From contig NZ_JBFNXW010000001.1 of the NCBI RefSeq assembly GCF_040811775.1, forward strand, positions 744,001 through 808,000: 64,000 nt of DNA. Reading direction: 5' to 3'. The notes below the pieces were generated by a model that was not told the DNA's origin, made no database searches, and saw only the letters and a program-made list of their open reading frames with translations. The stretch is from Balneola sp. MJW-20. GTDB taxonomy: Bacteria; Bacteroidota; Rhodothermia; Balneolales; Balneolaceae. Positions 52,470 to 62,459 of the stretch are shown here, in pieces. How positions within the stretch are numbered: the stretch's first letter is position 1; every line of letters begins with the position of its first letter. A program made the translations under genes and the position numbers.

Positions 52470-53981
52470 TTATTGTTTCAGCTGAATATAACCCTTAGCA
52501 TTCTCTTCGTTGAGTATCTCCAGGGTTACGGAGCCATTGTCTTTAAAATTAGCGGCCATAAGTTCCTCTAAAGAATTCAGATCTTCAACCTTTTTATCAT
52601 TGATTTTTAGGATCACCTGATTCTCTCTCAAACCTCTGTTCCAGGCCTCTGAGTATTTATAGACATGTGAAACAATAACTCTTTTATCTGCGGCAATACT
52701 AGCGCGGAAACCTGCATCGAATTCTCTGAAGCTTTCGAATGATTCGGATCCCTCAGGTATTTCCTCAACTTCCATGGGCTCATCATCTATCCGGATCTCA
52801 GCAATCGGTTCGGACTCCAGCATCTGAAGTGATACTTCCTTTGAAAATCGTTTTCCATCCCGCCATAAGGTCAGATCTGCAACTTCACCCGGCCTGAGAA
52901 CAGCGACCCTTTGTTGCAGCTCATTGGATTCATTCACGGGATAGCCATTAACTTCGAGTACCACATCGCCCACCTCGATACCTGCATTATCTGCTGCATT
53001 TCCTCGTTCAACCCCGATGATCTCCACACCCATCACCTCATTCATTCCTTTCTCCATGGCCCTGCTGTAATCGACACTGGCAATACTTACACCAAGCAAC
53101 GCACGCTGTACACGACCAAACTCAATCAGATCTTCAGCCACTTTAATCGCAAGGTCGATCGGCACGGCAAAACCGTATCCCTGGTATGTACCGGTCTGAG
53201 AGGCTATAGCAGTATTAATTCCGATCAGCTGACCGGAAGTATTAACCAATGCTCCACCGCTGTTTCCCTGGTTTATTGCTGCGTCGGTCTGTATAAAACT
53301 CTCAATTCGGTATCGATCATCTATGATCTGTACATCACGACCCAGTGCACTTACAATTCCGGCCGTCACAGTTGACCTCAAACGGAACGGGTTGCCTACT
53401 GCAAGAACCCACTCTCCAACGTCTACGGTTTCTGATTCTCCTATGATCGAAGTGGGCAGGTCTTTTGCTTTTATCTTTATGACTGCCAGGTCGGTGCTTG
53501 GATCCACACCCACCAGCTTAGCCGAGAATTCCCTTTTATCATTCAGAACGACCTTCAGACCTTTTTTAACCGCTCCTTCCACCACATGGTAATTGGTAAG
53601 GATATATCCGTCGTCGGTTATGATCACCCCGGATCCCACCGTGCGGGCTCTACGGGGTATGATACGGTCCCAGAAGCTGTCATCTTCAAGATCATGGTTT
53701 TCATCTTCGGGAATGCTGGTTTCCAGTGGCACTATAGCTTCTATGTATACTACGGTAGGCGTTACAGATTCAGCTACTTTTTTGAAGATAAAGCGTGCAT
53801 CTGCTCTTTCAAGCTGCTCGTCGGTAATAAATGGCTCCGTTCCTTTTCTTACTTCCGTGGTTCTCACTTCCGCAAGTGGAGCAAGCTCCTCGTTTACGGT
53901 ATAAAGGGCGAACAGCGTACCCATAGTTACACCAATCAGCACCAGCAAAACTGCCGTAAGAATGAGGTCTCTTCTCTTCAT
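52470..53981 (-). CDS. HtrA/DegP-like serine protease with N-terminal anchor
   Basis: This 503-residue protein has an N-terminal transmembrane anchor (ILTAVLLVLIGVTMGTLFALY), so it is tethered in the inner membrane facing the periplasm. The trypsin-like domain has all three catalytic residues: His in ILTNYHVVEGA, Asp in PSTDLAVIKIK and Ser in INQGNSGGALVN. A PDZ domain follows (~305-395, with GIEVGDVVLEVNGYPV). A weaker second PDZ-like domain fills ~425-503 (GLRENQVILKINDKKV). It degrades or refolds misfolded envelope proteins. It starts 8 bases after recO. Confidence 0.92.
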   Translation of the reverse strand: MKRRDLILTAVLLVLIGVTMGTLFALYTVNEELAPLAEVRTTEVRKGTEPFITDEQLERADARFIFKKVAESVTPTVVYIEAIVPLETSIPEDENHDLEDDSFWDRIIPRRARTVGSGVIITDDGYILTNYHVVEGAVKKGLKVVLNDKREFSAKLVGVDPSTDLAVIKIKAKDLPTSIIGESETVDVGEWVLAVGNPFRLRSTVTAGIVSALGRDVQIIDDRYRIESFIQTDAAINQGNSGGALVNTSGQLIGINTAIASQTGTYQGYGFAVPIDLAIKVAEDLIEFGRVQRALLGVSIASVDYSRAMEKGMNEVMGVEIIGVERGNAADNAGIEVGDVVLEVNGYPVNESNELQQRVAVLRPGEVADLTLWRDGKRFSKEVSLQMLESEPIAEIRIDDEPMEVEEIPEGSESFESFREFDAGFRASIAADKRVIVSHVYKYSEAWNRGLRENQVILKINDKKVEDLNSLEELMAANFKDNGSVTLEILNEENAKGYIQLKQ

Positions 53982-53989
53982 ATTTACAC

Positions 53990-54718
53990 CTACTGGATCA
54001 TTTGTTCAAAAATTGCATCGGAGCGGCGATCTTTAAATCCTTCCACATGATACTTAAAGTATACATCTAAATGATGAATTAACTGCTTTAGTTCGCCATT
54101 ATCAAAAGGCATATTAAATATTTTGCTGTTTTTCGATTCAATGGAATGGACCAGAAACGCGGCCTGATTTGGTCTAAGCTTGTATGATAACTCTTCTAAA
54201 GGTTGATCATCCACCGATCCGTTACTGATATTGAGATAATGGGCTTCGTCTTTATCAGCCAGCACCCTTAGCCCTACACCTGTAAGTTCGGCAAGACGTA
54301 TCTGTACATAAGGAAAAATGGCTGCTTTTGTTTCATCCAGATCCCCAAGCCAGGGAATAAATTGTTCAGAAAAATCAAAGATTGGCTGATTGACTTCATT
54401 TTCATGCACCAGCTGATTTATCAGTTCCAGCGTGGAATACAGGATCGAAGCTTTTTCGATATCCATTCTGAAGTTCATGGACCGGTAAATTGTACTGGCT
54501 TCACTCAGGGTTTGCACACCCCGGTTAGCCTTATAATAGTACACGGCCTCAAGTATCGCGCCGGGTTCAATGACACCTGCAAGTTTATTTTTAGGTCTTT
54601 TAGCCCCTTTTGCGATCAAAGCCATCTTGCCGTGTGTATCCGACAAAACGGTCACAATCTTACTTGAATCCTGATAATCAATAGATCGGAGAACGATCAC
54701 TTTTGCTGTTTCAACCAT
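53990..54718 (-). CDS. recO: DNA repair protein RecO
   Basis: This 242-residue protein has the RecO order: an N-terminal OB domain (VLRSIDYQDSSKIVTVLSDTHGKMALIAKGAKRPKNK) and a helical C-terminal domain (AAFLVHSIES and on). The zinc-finger cysteines of some RecO proteins are absent, which is usual for this group. It helps load RecA at gaps with RecF and RecR. The gene is divergent from the DUF58 gene (83-base gap) and followed by the HtrA-like gene. Confidence 0.9.
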   Translation of the reverse strand: MVETAKVIVLRSIDYQDSSKIVTVLSDTHGKMALIAKGAKRPKNKLAGVIEPGAILEAVYYYKANRGVQTLSEASTIYRSMNFRMDIEKASILYSTLELINQLVHENEVNQPIFDFSEQFIPWLGDLDETKAAIFPYVQIRLAELTGVGLRVLADKDEAHYLNISNGSVDDQPLEELSYKLRPNQAAFLVHSIESKNSKIFNMPFDNGELKQLIHHLDVYFKYHVEGFKDRRSDAIFEQMIQ

Positions 54719-54801
54719 AGCTAAACTTACTTTCCCCGTTCCATAAATGAAACCTTTTAGAAAAGCTTAATTTATTATATTCCTACCCACAGATTTTCAT
54801 T

Positions 54802-55677
54802 ATGATTTCAAAAGAAATACTCAAAAAGATCAGAAAGCTGGAAATTCAGACCAAAGGTATCGTAAATACCTTGTTTGGGGGGGAATACCAGTCTGCATTT
54901 AAAGGCCGCGGAATGGAATTCTCTGAGGTCAGAGCCTATACCTACGGTGATGACATTCGTCAGATCGACTGGAATGTGACCGCACGAACAGGTGAACCTT
55001 TTATTAAAGTCTTCGAGGAAGAACGTGAACAAACCCTTATGCTTTGTGTAGACATCTCCCGAAGCGGGACTTTTGGAAGCCAGGATCAGAGTAAAATGGA
55101 CCTTGCCATAGAGATCTGCGCGGTACTCGCATTCAGTGCAATCAAGAACAGTGATAAAGTAGGTCTGCTTTTATTTAGTGACCGGGTTGAAAAAGTAGTT
55201 CCTCCCAAAAAAGGACGTACTCATGTTCTCCGCCTGATCAGAGAACTCTATACCACCGAACCGGAAGGAAAAGGGACCAACATAGCGGATGCATTGTCTT
55301 ATATAAACCGGTTACTGAACCGGCAGGCGATCGTGGTTCTGGCATCAGATTTTCAGGATCAGGATTATGAAAAACAGCTTCGCATCACTAATCAGAAACA
55401 TGACCTGGTCAGTCTGGTAGTAAATGATCCCCTGGAAGATGAATTACCCGACCTCGGAATTATTCCATTTAAAGATCCTGAGAGCGGAAATATCAAAATG
55501 GTAAATACTTCCAGCAAAAAAGTACGTGCGGCTTACGCCAGGCAGCGAAGAATGCTTAAAGAAGAGCGAAATGAAAAGCTTATGAAGCTAAAGATCGACG
55601 CGATAGAGGTAACCACGAATGAATCTTATGTGCGTCCGCTTATGACTTTTTTCAAAAGAAGAATGAATCGCTACTGA
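54802..55677 (+). CDS. DUF58 domain protein (Bat/MoxR-type cluster)
   Basis: This 291-residue protein is a DUF58 member. It has GRGMEFSEVRAYTYGDDIRQIDWNVTAR, the strongest DUF58 signature, then a VWA-like core with MLCVDISRSGTFGS (MIDAS-like D-x-S-x-S: D-I-S-R-S). DUF58, MoxR AAA+ ATPase and VWA (Bat) proteins commonly form one cluster and may act in envelope stress or metal-cofactor folding. Here a MoxR ATPase is not in the window; recO is directly upstream and divergent. Its 3' end overlaps the convergent M23 gene by 7 bases. Confidence 0.9.
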   Translation: MISKEILKKIRKLEIQTKGIVNTLFGGEYQSAFKGRGMEFSEVRAYTYGDDIRQIDWNVTARTGEPFIKVFEEEREQTLMLCVDISRSGTFGSQDQSKMDLAIEICAVLAFSAIKNSDKVGLLLFSDRVEKVVPPKKGRTHVLRLIRELYTTEPEGKGTNIADALSYINRLLNRQAIVVLASDFQDQDYEKQLRITNQKHDLVSLVVNDPLEDELPDLGIIPFKDPESGNIKMVNTSSKKVRAAYARQRRMLKEERNEKLMKLKIDAIEVTTNESYVRPLMTFFKRRMNRY

Positions 55678-56942
55678 GCCGCTGCTCTGGTCATCACAAC
55701 CTGATCGACTGCTTTAGGAGTATTCAATTCCGACTTTCTCAGTTGTACGATCCGGTTAAATTCTTCCATGTTGCTATCGGCGATTGATTTGGAAGGAGGT
55801 AATTTAACGGTCAGAGGATTTACAGGACTTCCGTTCTTATAAATTCTGTAATCCAGATGTACTCCGGTAACCCTGCCAGACTTACCGACATAACCGATCA
55901 CCTGCCCCTGTTTAACTCTGACCCCTTCTTTTATTCCTTTTGCAAAACCATTCAGGTGCAGGTACGCAGTAGTGTAGGTAGCATTATGACGGATCTTTAC
56001 AATATTACCGTTTGCACCCCGATAACGGGATTCAACGATCTCCCCGTCTCCCACGGCAAGTACCGGGGTCCCCAAAGGTGCAGCATAATCAACGCCGTAA
56101 TGCGGCATCGATCTTTTAAGCACTGGATGAAACCGGTTGTGCGTAAATCCAGAACTGATCCGCTGAGAAAATTTAAAAGGCGCCTTCATCAGTGCCTTTT
56201 GAACTCCGTTACCTTCGCTGTCAAAGTACCCCGCCCTTTCTTCATCCTCGTAATAGAAGGCATCAAAAACTTCGCCTTTATGTTCGAATTCAGCAGCCAG
56301 AACTTTTCCTAAGCCGTAATACCGACCATCGATATATTGCTTTTCGTAGATCACTTTAAAATTATCCCCGGGATATAAACGAAAGAAATCAACCTGCCAT
56401 GCAAAAATCTCTGACAGACTATTACCCAGCAGTAAGTCATTATCATTTTCCAGTAATGATTCGTAAAGCGAAGAACTGATCACACCCTCCGTAGTAACGA
56501 TCTCGGTTGTGATCTCTTTTCGGCCAACAGACACATTGATATCGTCTTCCCAATCAAATACAACATATTCCAATGCATCTTTGTGGAGAACCAGTCTGAC
56601 TGGCTTATCTGTATTCCTATCGATATAAGCGAAGTATTTCTGCCCCGGCTTCACACGATTACTCTGGAATAAATCATCTGACTGCCGGTTAATATCATAA
56701 ATGGTCTGAGGACTAATATCCATATCTCTCAGAATGAGATACAAACTCTCATTTCGCTTTACTTTTCCCTCTCTGACCTGATACCGATATTTATTAAATC
56801 CGTAAGAGTCCAGGTCTCTGGACTCCTTGATCTCCACCATATTTTCCATGGTGATCTTGTACTCCGGTACTTTTTTATTAAAAAGCACACACGAACTCAA
56901 TAAAAAGCCTAAGCTCAGTAGTAGTAGTAGGACCCGCGCCAT
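55671..56942 (-). CDS. M23 (LytM-like) peptidase lipoprotein with altered zinc motif
   Basis: This 423-residue protein starts with a lipoprotein signal (LLSSC, lipobox LSSC). An N-terminal LysM-like or OapA-like region (~40-250) contains SLYLILRDMDISPQTIY. The M23 domain is at ~275-390: HYGVDYAAPLGTPV carries the first His and Asp ligands, and YLHLNGF has the catalytic His. The last motif, normally HxH, reads GVHLDYRIY, with Asp instead of the second His. I believe similar HLD/HVD variants occur in Bacteroidota M23 proteins, so it may still bind metal. It should cut peptidoglycan cross-bridges or act as a regulator of such enzymes. It lies in reverse orientation inside the DUF58-BatD-VWA set. 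Confidence 0.88.
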   Translation of the reverse strand: MARVLLLLLSLGFLLSSCVLFNKKVPEYKITMENMVEIKESRDLDSYGFNKYRYQVREGKVKRNESLYLILRDMDISPQTIYDINRQSDDLFQSNRVKPGQKYFAYIDRNTDKPVRLVLHKDALEYVVFDWEDDINVSVGRKEITTEIVTTEGVISSSLYESLLENDNDLLLGNSLSEIFAWQVDFFRLYPGDNFKVIYEKQYIDGRYYGLGKVLAAEFEHKGEVFDAFYYEDEERAGYFDSEGNGVQKALMKAPFKFSQRISSGFTHNRFHPVLKRSMPHYGVDYAAPLGTPVLAVGDGEIVESRYRGANGNIVKIRHNATYTTAYLHLNGFAKGIKEGVRVKQGQVIGYVGKSGRVTGVHLDYRIYKNGSPVNPLTVKLPPSKSIADSNMEEFNRIVQLRKSELNTPKAVDQVVMTRAAAQ

Positions 56943-57103
56943 CGAAAAAAAATTTAGATTAAGCTGCTATAGATGATTATCCTGAAATAATAAGAAATCT
57001 GTTTTTACTTTCATAAATATCTTATACGGTACTTTATTAGAATATTTACAAAACATTGTCCTATTTTCAGGGTCTGAAATTTGAACAGAGAAATTGATCA
57101 TCA

Positions 57104-58087
57104 TTGAGACGGTTTAGAAGTATTTATTCGGGTCTGATTCTGGCACTCCTGGCTGTATGCAGTGCACAATCCCAGACTTTAACCACTTATGCAGCACAAG
57201 ACTCAGTTGAAGTAGGCGATCTGATCTACTACTCACTGGTTTTACAGGCCGACAAGGAATACATGGAGATCATATTTCCTGATACTTTGTCTTTCCCTCC
57301 TTATCTGGAGATCCGTGAAAAGCAGCAATTCAAATTATCCACATTTAAAGACAGTCTTAGTTATTCTCTGCAGAATTTCGGAACTAACGACCTTGCTATT
57401 CCGCCATTGGAAGTATTGCTGATATCTGAAAATGACACTACGATCTTATTATCAGATCCCGTTAATATCCCCTATCGTACTGTTATAAATGAGGAAACCG
57501 CTTTACAAGCCCTGAAACCATTGTTCACATTTCCCAGGATCTGGTGGCCCTGGCTTCTGGGCGCACTCCTTGCCGGGGGGATATTCTGGTACTTCTGGAG
57601 AAACAGAGAAACAGATCCCGCTACTGAAAAACAACCGACAATTGAGATTCCTCCTTTCGAGAATCCATTGGAACGGCTGGAAAAAGATCTGCATCATTAT
57701 AGGTCACAATTCAATTTTAGTGAGCCTGATTCATTCAAGGCCTACTATTCTGGTATCAGTGATGCCATACGACGTTATTTTGAAGACCTTTATAAGATAC
57801 CGGCACTGGAATCCACTTCCAGAGAATTAATGAGGTACTTGGACGTTTATGGTATCGATCAGGAAATGACTGAACTAACCCGTTCTGTGGTAATGGAAGC
57901 AGATCTCGTAAAGTTTGCAAAGTACTTTCCGGACCGGGAAGACGCACTTAAAGTTTTTAATAAGGCACTACAGTTTCTGGATAAAGCTAAATCTGCGGAT
58001 CAAATTCGCATCAAACAATTGAGAACGGAATACAATAACAGATACGGTTTAAATCAGGCCACGGAGGGTTCCGATGGAATGGGCTAA
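57104..58087 (+). CDS. BatD-like membrane protein (DUF4381-like C-terminus)
   Basis: This 327-residue protein has a signal peptide (ending SAQSQ), a periplasmic beta domain (TTYAAQDSVEVGDLIYYSLV), one transmembrane helix at ~146-165 (WWPWLLGALLAGGIFWYFW) and a helical cytoplasmic tail that includes FKAYYSGISDAIRRYFED, typical of DUF4381. It resembles BatD-type proteins that are encoded with DUF58 and VWA proteins. The start is TTG at 57104, chosen because the signal peptide begins there. It overlaps the VWA gene by 14 bases, so the two are translationally coupled. The 161-base spacer before it holds promoter-like AT-rich patches for both directions. Confidence 0.8.
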   Translation: MRRFRSIYSGLILALLAVCSAQSQTLTTYAAQDSVEVGDLIYYSLVLQADKEYMEIIFPDTLSFPPYLEIREKQQFKLSTFKDSLSYSLQNFGTNDLAIPPLEVLLISENDTTILLSDPVNIPYRTVINEETALQALKPLFTFPRIWWPWLLGALLAGGIFWYFWRNRETDPATEKQPTIEIPPFENPLERLEKDLHHYRSQFNFSEPDSFKAYYSGISDAIRRYFEDLYKIPALESTSRELMRYLDVYGIDQEMTELTRSVVMEADLVKFAKYFPDREDALKVFNKALQFLDKAKSADQIRIKQLRTEYNNRYGLNQATEGSDGMG

Positions 58088-59063
58088 TCCTGAATGGTTC
58101 TGGGCTTTACTGCTTCTGCCGGTATTGATCGGCCTGTACCTGTGGCGGATTTTTAATGGCAAACAGACTTCCCTTACCTTTTCAACAGTGAGTCCGCTGC
58201 AGGAGATCAGCGGTAACTGGAGCTCATATCTTCATTGGATAAAAGCTATAAGTCTTTGGGCAGGATTGATATTACTAATTGTCGCATTAGCGCGACCGCG
58301 CGAACGACTTACCACGGTAGAACGTAATGCTGAGGGAATAGACATTGTGATGGTACTGGATATGTCTACCTCCATGCGTGCTGAAGATCTAAAGCCCAAT
58401 CGCTTTGAAGCGTCCAGAGAAGTAGCCAAGAACTTTGTCGATAAAAGGATCTCTGACAGGATCGGTCTGGTAACATTTGCCATGAAAAGCTTTACCGTTT
58501 GCCCTCCTACTCTCGATTATCGTTTACTAAAACAGTTATTGAACGACATAGAAATGGGAGTCATTGAAGATGGTACTGCCATTGGAATGGGAATTGCCAC
58601 TGCGATCAACCGACTGAAGGAAAGCGAAGCAGAATCAAAAGTCATCATCCTGTTAACGGACGGTCAGAATAATGCCGGAGAAATAGACCCGGTAACCGCT
58701 GCTGACCTGGCTGTAACTTACGGTATAAAGATCTATACGATCGGGGCCGGCACACGGGGAACAGCCCCCTATCCGGTACAGGACCCTATCTTCGGAAGAC
58801 GCTACCAGAATATTCAGGTAAACATTGATGAAGAGATGCTTTCCCGGGTTGCTGCACTTACAGGAGGAAAATACTTCAGGGCGACAGATAGTGAAGAATT
58901 AAGCGATATATATGATGAGATAGACACCTTAGAAAGATCTGAGATACAAGAGCTAATCTACACAGATTACAAGGACCTTTACGGTCGCTTTCTTGGTTTA
59001 TCTATTGCAATGATACTGATCAGTGTAGTGCTTGACCGGTATACCATGCGAGGAGTTGAATAA
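58074..59063 (+). CDS. VWA domain membrane protein (BatA-like)
   Basis: This 329-residue protein has transmembrane helices near residues ~5-25 and ~55-75 and one at the C-terminus (~305-322). Between them lies a von Willebrand A domain with a full MIDAS motif: DMSTSM (D-x-S-x-S), the Thr in DGTAIG and ILLTDGQNNAGE (Asp). This is the BatA layout of Bacteroidota aerotolerance clusters. It may bind partner proteins in the periplasm through its metal site. It follows a DUF4381-like BatD-type gene with overlap; no BatC/TPR gene is visible. Confidence 0.9.
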   Translation: MEWANPEWFWALLLLPVLIGLYLWRIFNGKQTSLTFSTVSPLQEISGNWSSYLHWIKAISLWAGLILLIVALARPRERLTTVERNAEGIDIVMVLDMSTSMRAEDLKPNRFEASREVAKNFVDKRISDRIGLVTFAMKSFTVCPPTLDYRLLKQLLNDIEMGVIEDGTAIGMGIATAINRLKESEAESKVIILLTDGQNNAGEIDPVTAADLAVTYGIKIYTIGAGTRGTAPYPVQDPIFGRRYQNIQVNIDEEMLSRVAALTGGKYFRATDSEELSDIYDEIDTLERSEIQELIYTDYKDLYGRFLGLSIAMILISVVLDRYTMRGVE

Positions 59064-59105
59064 TCTCTCCAAGCCAGAACTAAAACTTCGATTCAATATT
59101 TATCC

Positions 59106-62100
59106 ATGAGTTTAAAGCTCATAAACGAGCACCTTCAGTCCCATTCTTTCTTTAAAGAACTTGCTTCTAAAGCTTCAGAAAAGGGCAAATTCAAACTAAA
59201 AAAAGCTATTGGGGCCTTTAGCAGTTTTTTGCTTGCCCCGCTGCAGGATAACTTTAAGACTATTTTAGTACTCACTGATTCTGATGAACGGGCAATGTTC
59301 ATACGTTCAGACCTGAATGTGATTATTCCGGAAGCCAAGGTCATTTACTTCCCCTCAACCCATCATAAACCCTATGACCAGCAACAGATCACAGATACCG
59401 CTGCTCTTGTACAGCGCTCCGAAGCACTGAATGAAATTCATCAGAACGACAAAAAAATCGTTGTTACGTCTGTAGAAGCGATCTTTGAGAAGATTGCAAC
59501 TGCCTCAGTCATTGATGAGGTCAGCATCGTTATCCGTACCGGCGAGGAATATGACCCGGATGACATCAAATCCTCACTGGTGGACCAGGGGTACCAACCG
59601 GTTCGGTTTGTGGATGAACCCGGAGAGTTTGCTATGCGGGGCGGCATCTTAGATATTTATCCTTACGCCGGACAATATCCCGTACGACTTGAATTTTTTG
59701 GAGATGAAGTAGAATCAATCAGAGAGTTTGATGCTGATTCACAGCGATCCGTAGCATTCTTAAATGAGACCCGGATCATTCCGGATCTGACAAATCTTCC
59801 AGATTCCGACAAGGTAAACCTGTTAACCTATTTCAGTGAGGGTGACCTGATCCTTTCAGATGCTCCTTCAGTTCTGTTAAAGTCAGCTGATGACCTTTTT
59901 AGGCGATGTTCTGAAGCCTATGAATCACATAGTGATAAACATATTCCTGAGCCATCTGAATGGTTTGTATCCAAAGAGGAGCTTAAGCAGTCACTGGAAT
60001 TCTTTGACCATCACCTTATTACCGCTTCGCTTGGAAAAGATAACTTATCAGATCAGGCTGAAACACTGGAAGTGAACTGCAAACCCCAGCCTGATTTCCA
60101 TGGTAATTTCAAACTGCTCAGAGAGAATATTACCGAGAACTCGGCCAGAGGACTGGTTACCTATATCTGCTGTGATAATGCCGGCCAGGAACAACGTTTT
60201 GAAGAGTTGCTGGGTGAGGCTTCTACCGATTTTCGTTACCGGCTGATCGTTGAATCTATACATGAAGGGTTTATTCATGAAGATATAAAAGCAGCAGTTT
60301 ATACGGATCATCAGATATTTAACCGCTATCATCGTCCGAAATCACGGAAAAGAAGGTACCATGGTGGAATTTCTTTTAAGGAACTAAAAGACCTTAATAC
60401 CGGGGATTATGTCGTGCACGTGGATTACGGGATAGGAAAATTTGCCGGTTTCAAAAGGATTAAAGTAAAAGAAAACGTGCAGGAAGTAGTAGTTCTCAGG
60501 TATAAAGAGGATTCTACCTTGTATGTTAATGTGTCCAGCCTGCACAAACTACAGAAATATTCAGGCAAAGAAGGAACTGCTCCCCGGATCACGAAGCTTG
60601 GGTCAGGAGAATGGGCCAGGAAGAAAGCCCAGACCCGGAAGAAGGTAAAAGACATTGCAAAAGAACTGATCGCACTTTATGCCAAACGAAAAGCTCAAAC
60701 CGCTTATGCCTTCAGTGAAGACAATGAGTGGCAGGTGGAATTGGAGGCTAATTTCCAGTATGAGGAAACCCCAGATCAGATCGAAGCTATTCGTTCGGTT
60801 AAAAAGGACATGGTTGATGATCATCCGATGGATCGGCTGGTATGCGGGGATGTCGGATTTGGAAAGACAGAAGTAGCGGTCAGAGCAGCGTTCAAAGCGG
60901 TAATGGATCATAAACAGGTTGCATTGCTTGTACCTACCACGATTCTTGCGGAACAGCATACAAATACGTTCCGAAAGAGAATGGAGCAGTTTCCGGTAAG
61001 AATAGAGTCCCTATCACGCTTCAGAACTAAGAAAGAACAAAAGAAGGTACTGGAAGATCTTAAAGAAGGCGAAGTGGACATGGTGATCGGCACACACCGA
61101 CTGCTTTCTAAAGATGTTAAATTCAAAGATCTGGGATTGATCATCGTAGATGAGGAGCAGCGTTTCGGAGTTTCCGCAAAGGAAACGCTTAAATCATTCC
61201 GGGCTTCCGTTGATGTACTTACTCTCACGGCCACTCCTATCCCCAGAACGCTTCAGTTCTCTCTGATGGGCGCAAGAGACCTAAGTATTATCAATACCCC
61301 TCCGCCTAACCGGCAGCCCGTCTATACCGAAATACACAGCTTTGATGAAGAGCTGATCAGAGATGCGATCTTACAGGAGATCTCTCGCGGAGGACAATGT
61401 TTCTTTATTCACAACCGGGTCAAAAATATTGAAGAGACAGCAGAGATGATCCGGAGACTGGTGCCTGATATCAGGGTCCGCTATGGTCATGGTCAGATGA
61501 CCCCATCACAACTCGAAAAGATCATCGCTGATTTCTATCAGGGTAAATTTGATGTTCTGGTTTCCACTAATATCGTTGAGAATGGTATTGATATCGCGAA
61601 TGCCAACACCATTATCATCAACAATGCGGATCATTTCGGGCTGGCAGAGCTTCACCAGCTTCGCGGAAGAGTCGGCCGCTCGAACAGAAAGGCTTTTTGT
61701 TATCTGATAACCCGACCCATAGAAACATTAACAACTGAAGCCCGAAAAAGGCTTATGGCACTTGAAGAATTTTCCGATCTCGGTTCCGGGTTTAACATTG
61801 CGATGCGTGATCTGGATATTCGTGGAGCCGGTGACATTCTGGGAGCAGAACAGAGTGGTTTCATCAATGATATTGGCTTTGATCTTTACACAAAGATCCT
61901 TAATGATGCAGTAAGAGAGCTCAAGGAAAATGAATACAGCGACCTTTTCGATTCGGTTGAGGTCGAAGCAGATTATCCGGAAACGATCGTGGAATTCGAT
62001 CACTCGGCCCTTCTTCCCTCTGATTACGTTTCTGATAATGTGGAGAGACTGAACCTCTACCGAAAGCTGGCGCAAACAGAGAATGAAAAAGAGATAGAAG

Positions 62101-62459
62101 ACTGGAAAGAAGAACTCAAAGACCGGTTCGGGCGCATACCAAGAGAGGCTGAAAATCTGATCGTAGCAAGCAAAGTAAAATTATTTGCCTCCCGCTCATT
62201 TATTAAGAAAGTAACCATAAGATCTAACCGTATGTGGTTACTCTGTCCTAAACAAAGTACAGATCTTGGAAAGACTTTTTATGAAAGTGGTAAATTTCAG
62301 GAGCTGCTGGAGCGGATCGAAAGCATCAAAAAGAAAGACTTCCAGTTAGTTCAAAAGAAAGAATCTGTTACCTTTGTCGTAAAAGGAATAGATGACATCT
62401 CCGATGCTATTCAATTTCTGAGCTCTTTACTCAAAGAGGTAGAAACTGTTGATTCCTGA
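59106..62459 (+). CDS. mfd: Transcription-repair coupling factor
   Basis: This 1117-residue protein is Mfd. The UvrB-like module fills ~1-330 (GGILDIYPYAGQYPVRLEFFGDEVESIREFD). The RNA polymerase interaction domain is at ~435-500 (DYVVHVDYGIGKFAGFKRI). The translocase has Walker A CGDVGFGKTEVAVRAAFKA, the DEEQ box, LTATPIPRTLQFSL, and LVSTNIVENGIDIANANT, followed by QLRGRVGRSNRKAFCYL. The C-terminal TRCF domain ends the protein. It removes stalled RNA polymerase at DNA damage and recruits UvrA. It overlaps the sua5 gene by 11 bases. Confidence 0.97.
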   Translation: MSLKLINEHLQSHSFFKELASKASEKGKFKLKKAIGAFSSFLLAPLQDNFKTILVLTDSDERAMFIRSDLNVIIPEAKVIYFPSTHHKPYDQQQITDTAALVQRSEALNEIHQNDKKIVVTSVEAIFEKIATASVIDEVSIVIRTGEEYDPDDIKSSLVDQGYQPVRFVDEPGEFAMRGGILDIYPYAGQYPVRLEFFGDEVESIREFDADSQRSVAFLNETRIIPDLTNLPDSDKVNLLTYFSEGDLILSDAPSVLLKSADDLFRRCSEAYESHSDKHIPEPSEWFVSKEELKQSLEFFDHHLITASLGKDNLSDQAETLEVNCKPQPDFHGNFKLLRENITENSARGLVTYICCDNAGQEQRFEELLGEASTDFRYRLIVESIHEGFIHEDIKAAVYTDHQIFNRYHRPKSRKRRYHGGISFKELKDLNTGDYVVHVDYGIGKFAGFKRIKVKENVQEVVVLRYKEDSTLYVNVSSLHKLQKYSGKEGTAPRITKLGSGEWARKKAQTRKKVKDIAKELIALYAKRKAQTAYAFSEDNEWQVELEANFQYEETPDQIEAIRSVKKDMVDDHPMDRLVCGDVGFGKTEVAVRAAFKAVMDHKQVALLVPTTILAEQHTNTFRKRMEQFPVRIESLSRFRTKKEQKKVLEDLKEGEVDMVIGTHRLLSKDVKFKDLGLIIVDEEQRFGVSAKETLKSFRASVDVLTLTATPIPRTLQFSLMGARDLSIINTPPPNRQPVYTEIHSFDEELIRDAILQEISRGGQCFFIHNRVKNIEETAEMIRRLVPDIRVRYGHGQMTPSQLEKIIADFYQGKFDVLVSTNIVENGIDIANANTIIINNADHFGLAELHQLRGRVGRSNRKAFCYLITRPIETLTTEARKRLMALEEFSDLGSGFNIAMRDLDIRGAGDILGAEQSGFINDIGFDLYTKILNDAVRELKENEYSDLFDSVEVEADYPETIVEFDHSALLPSDYVSDNVERLNLYRKLAQTENEKEIEDWKEELKDRFGRIPREAENLIVASKVKLFASRSFIKKVTIRSNRMWLLCPKQSTDLGKTFYESGKFQELLERIESIKKKDFQLVQKKESVTFVVKGIDDISDAIQFLSSLLKEVETVDS

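Noticed and set aside
53586..54050. 154-residue open frame on the plus strand across the htrA start and recO end
   Set aside because: It covers two conserved genes in antisense and has no recognisable domain.
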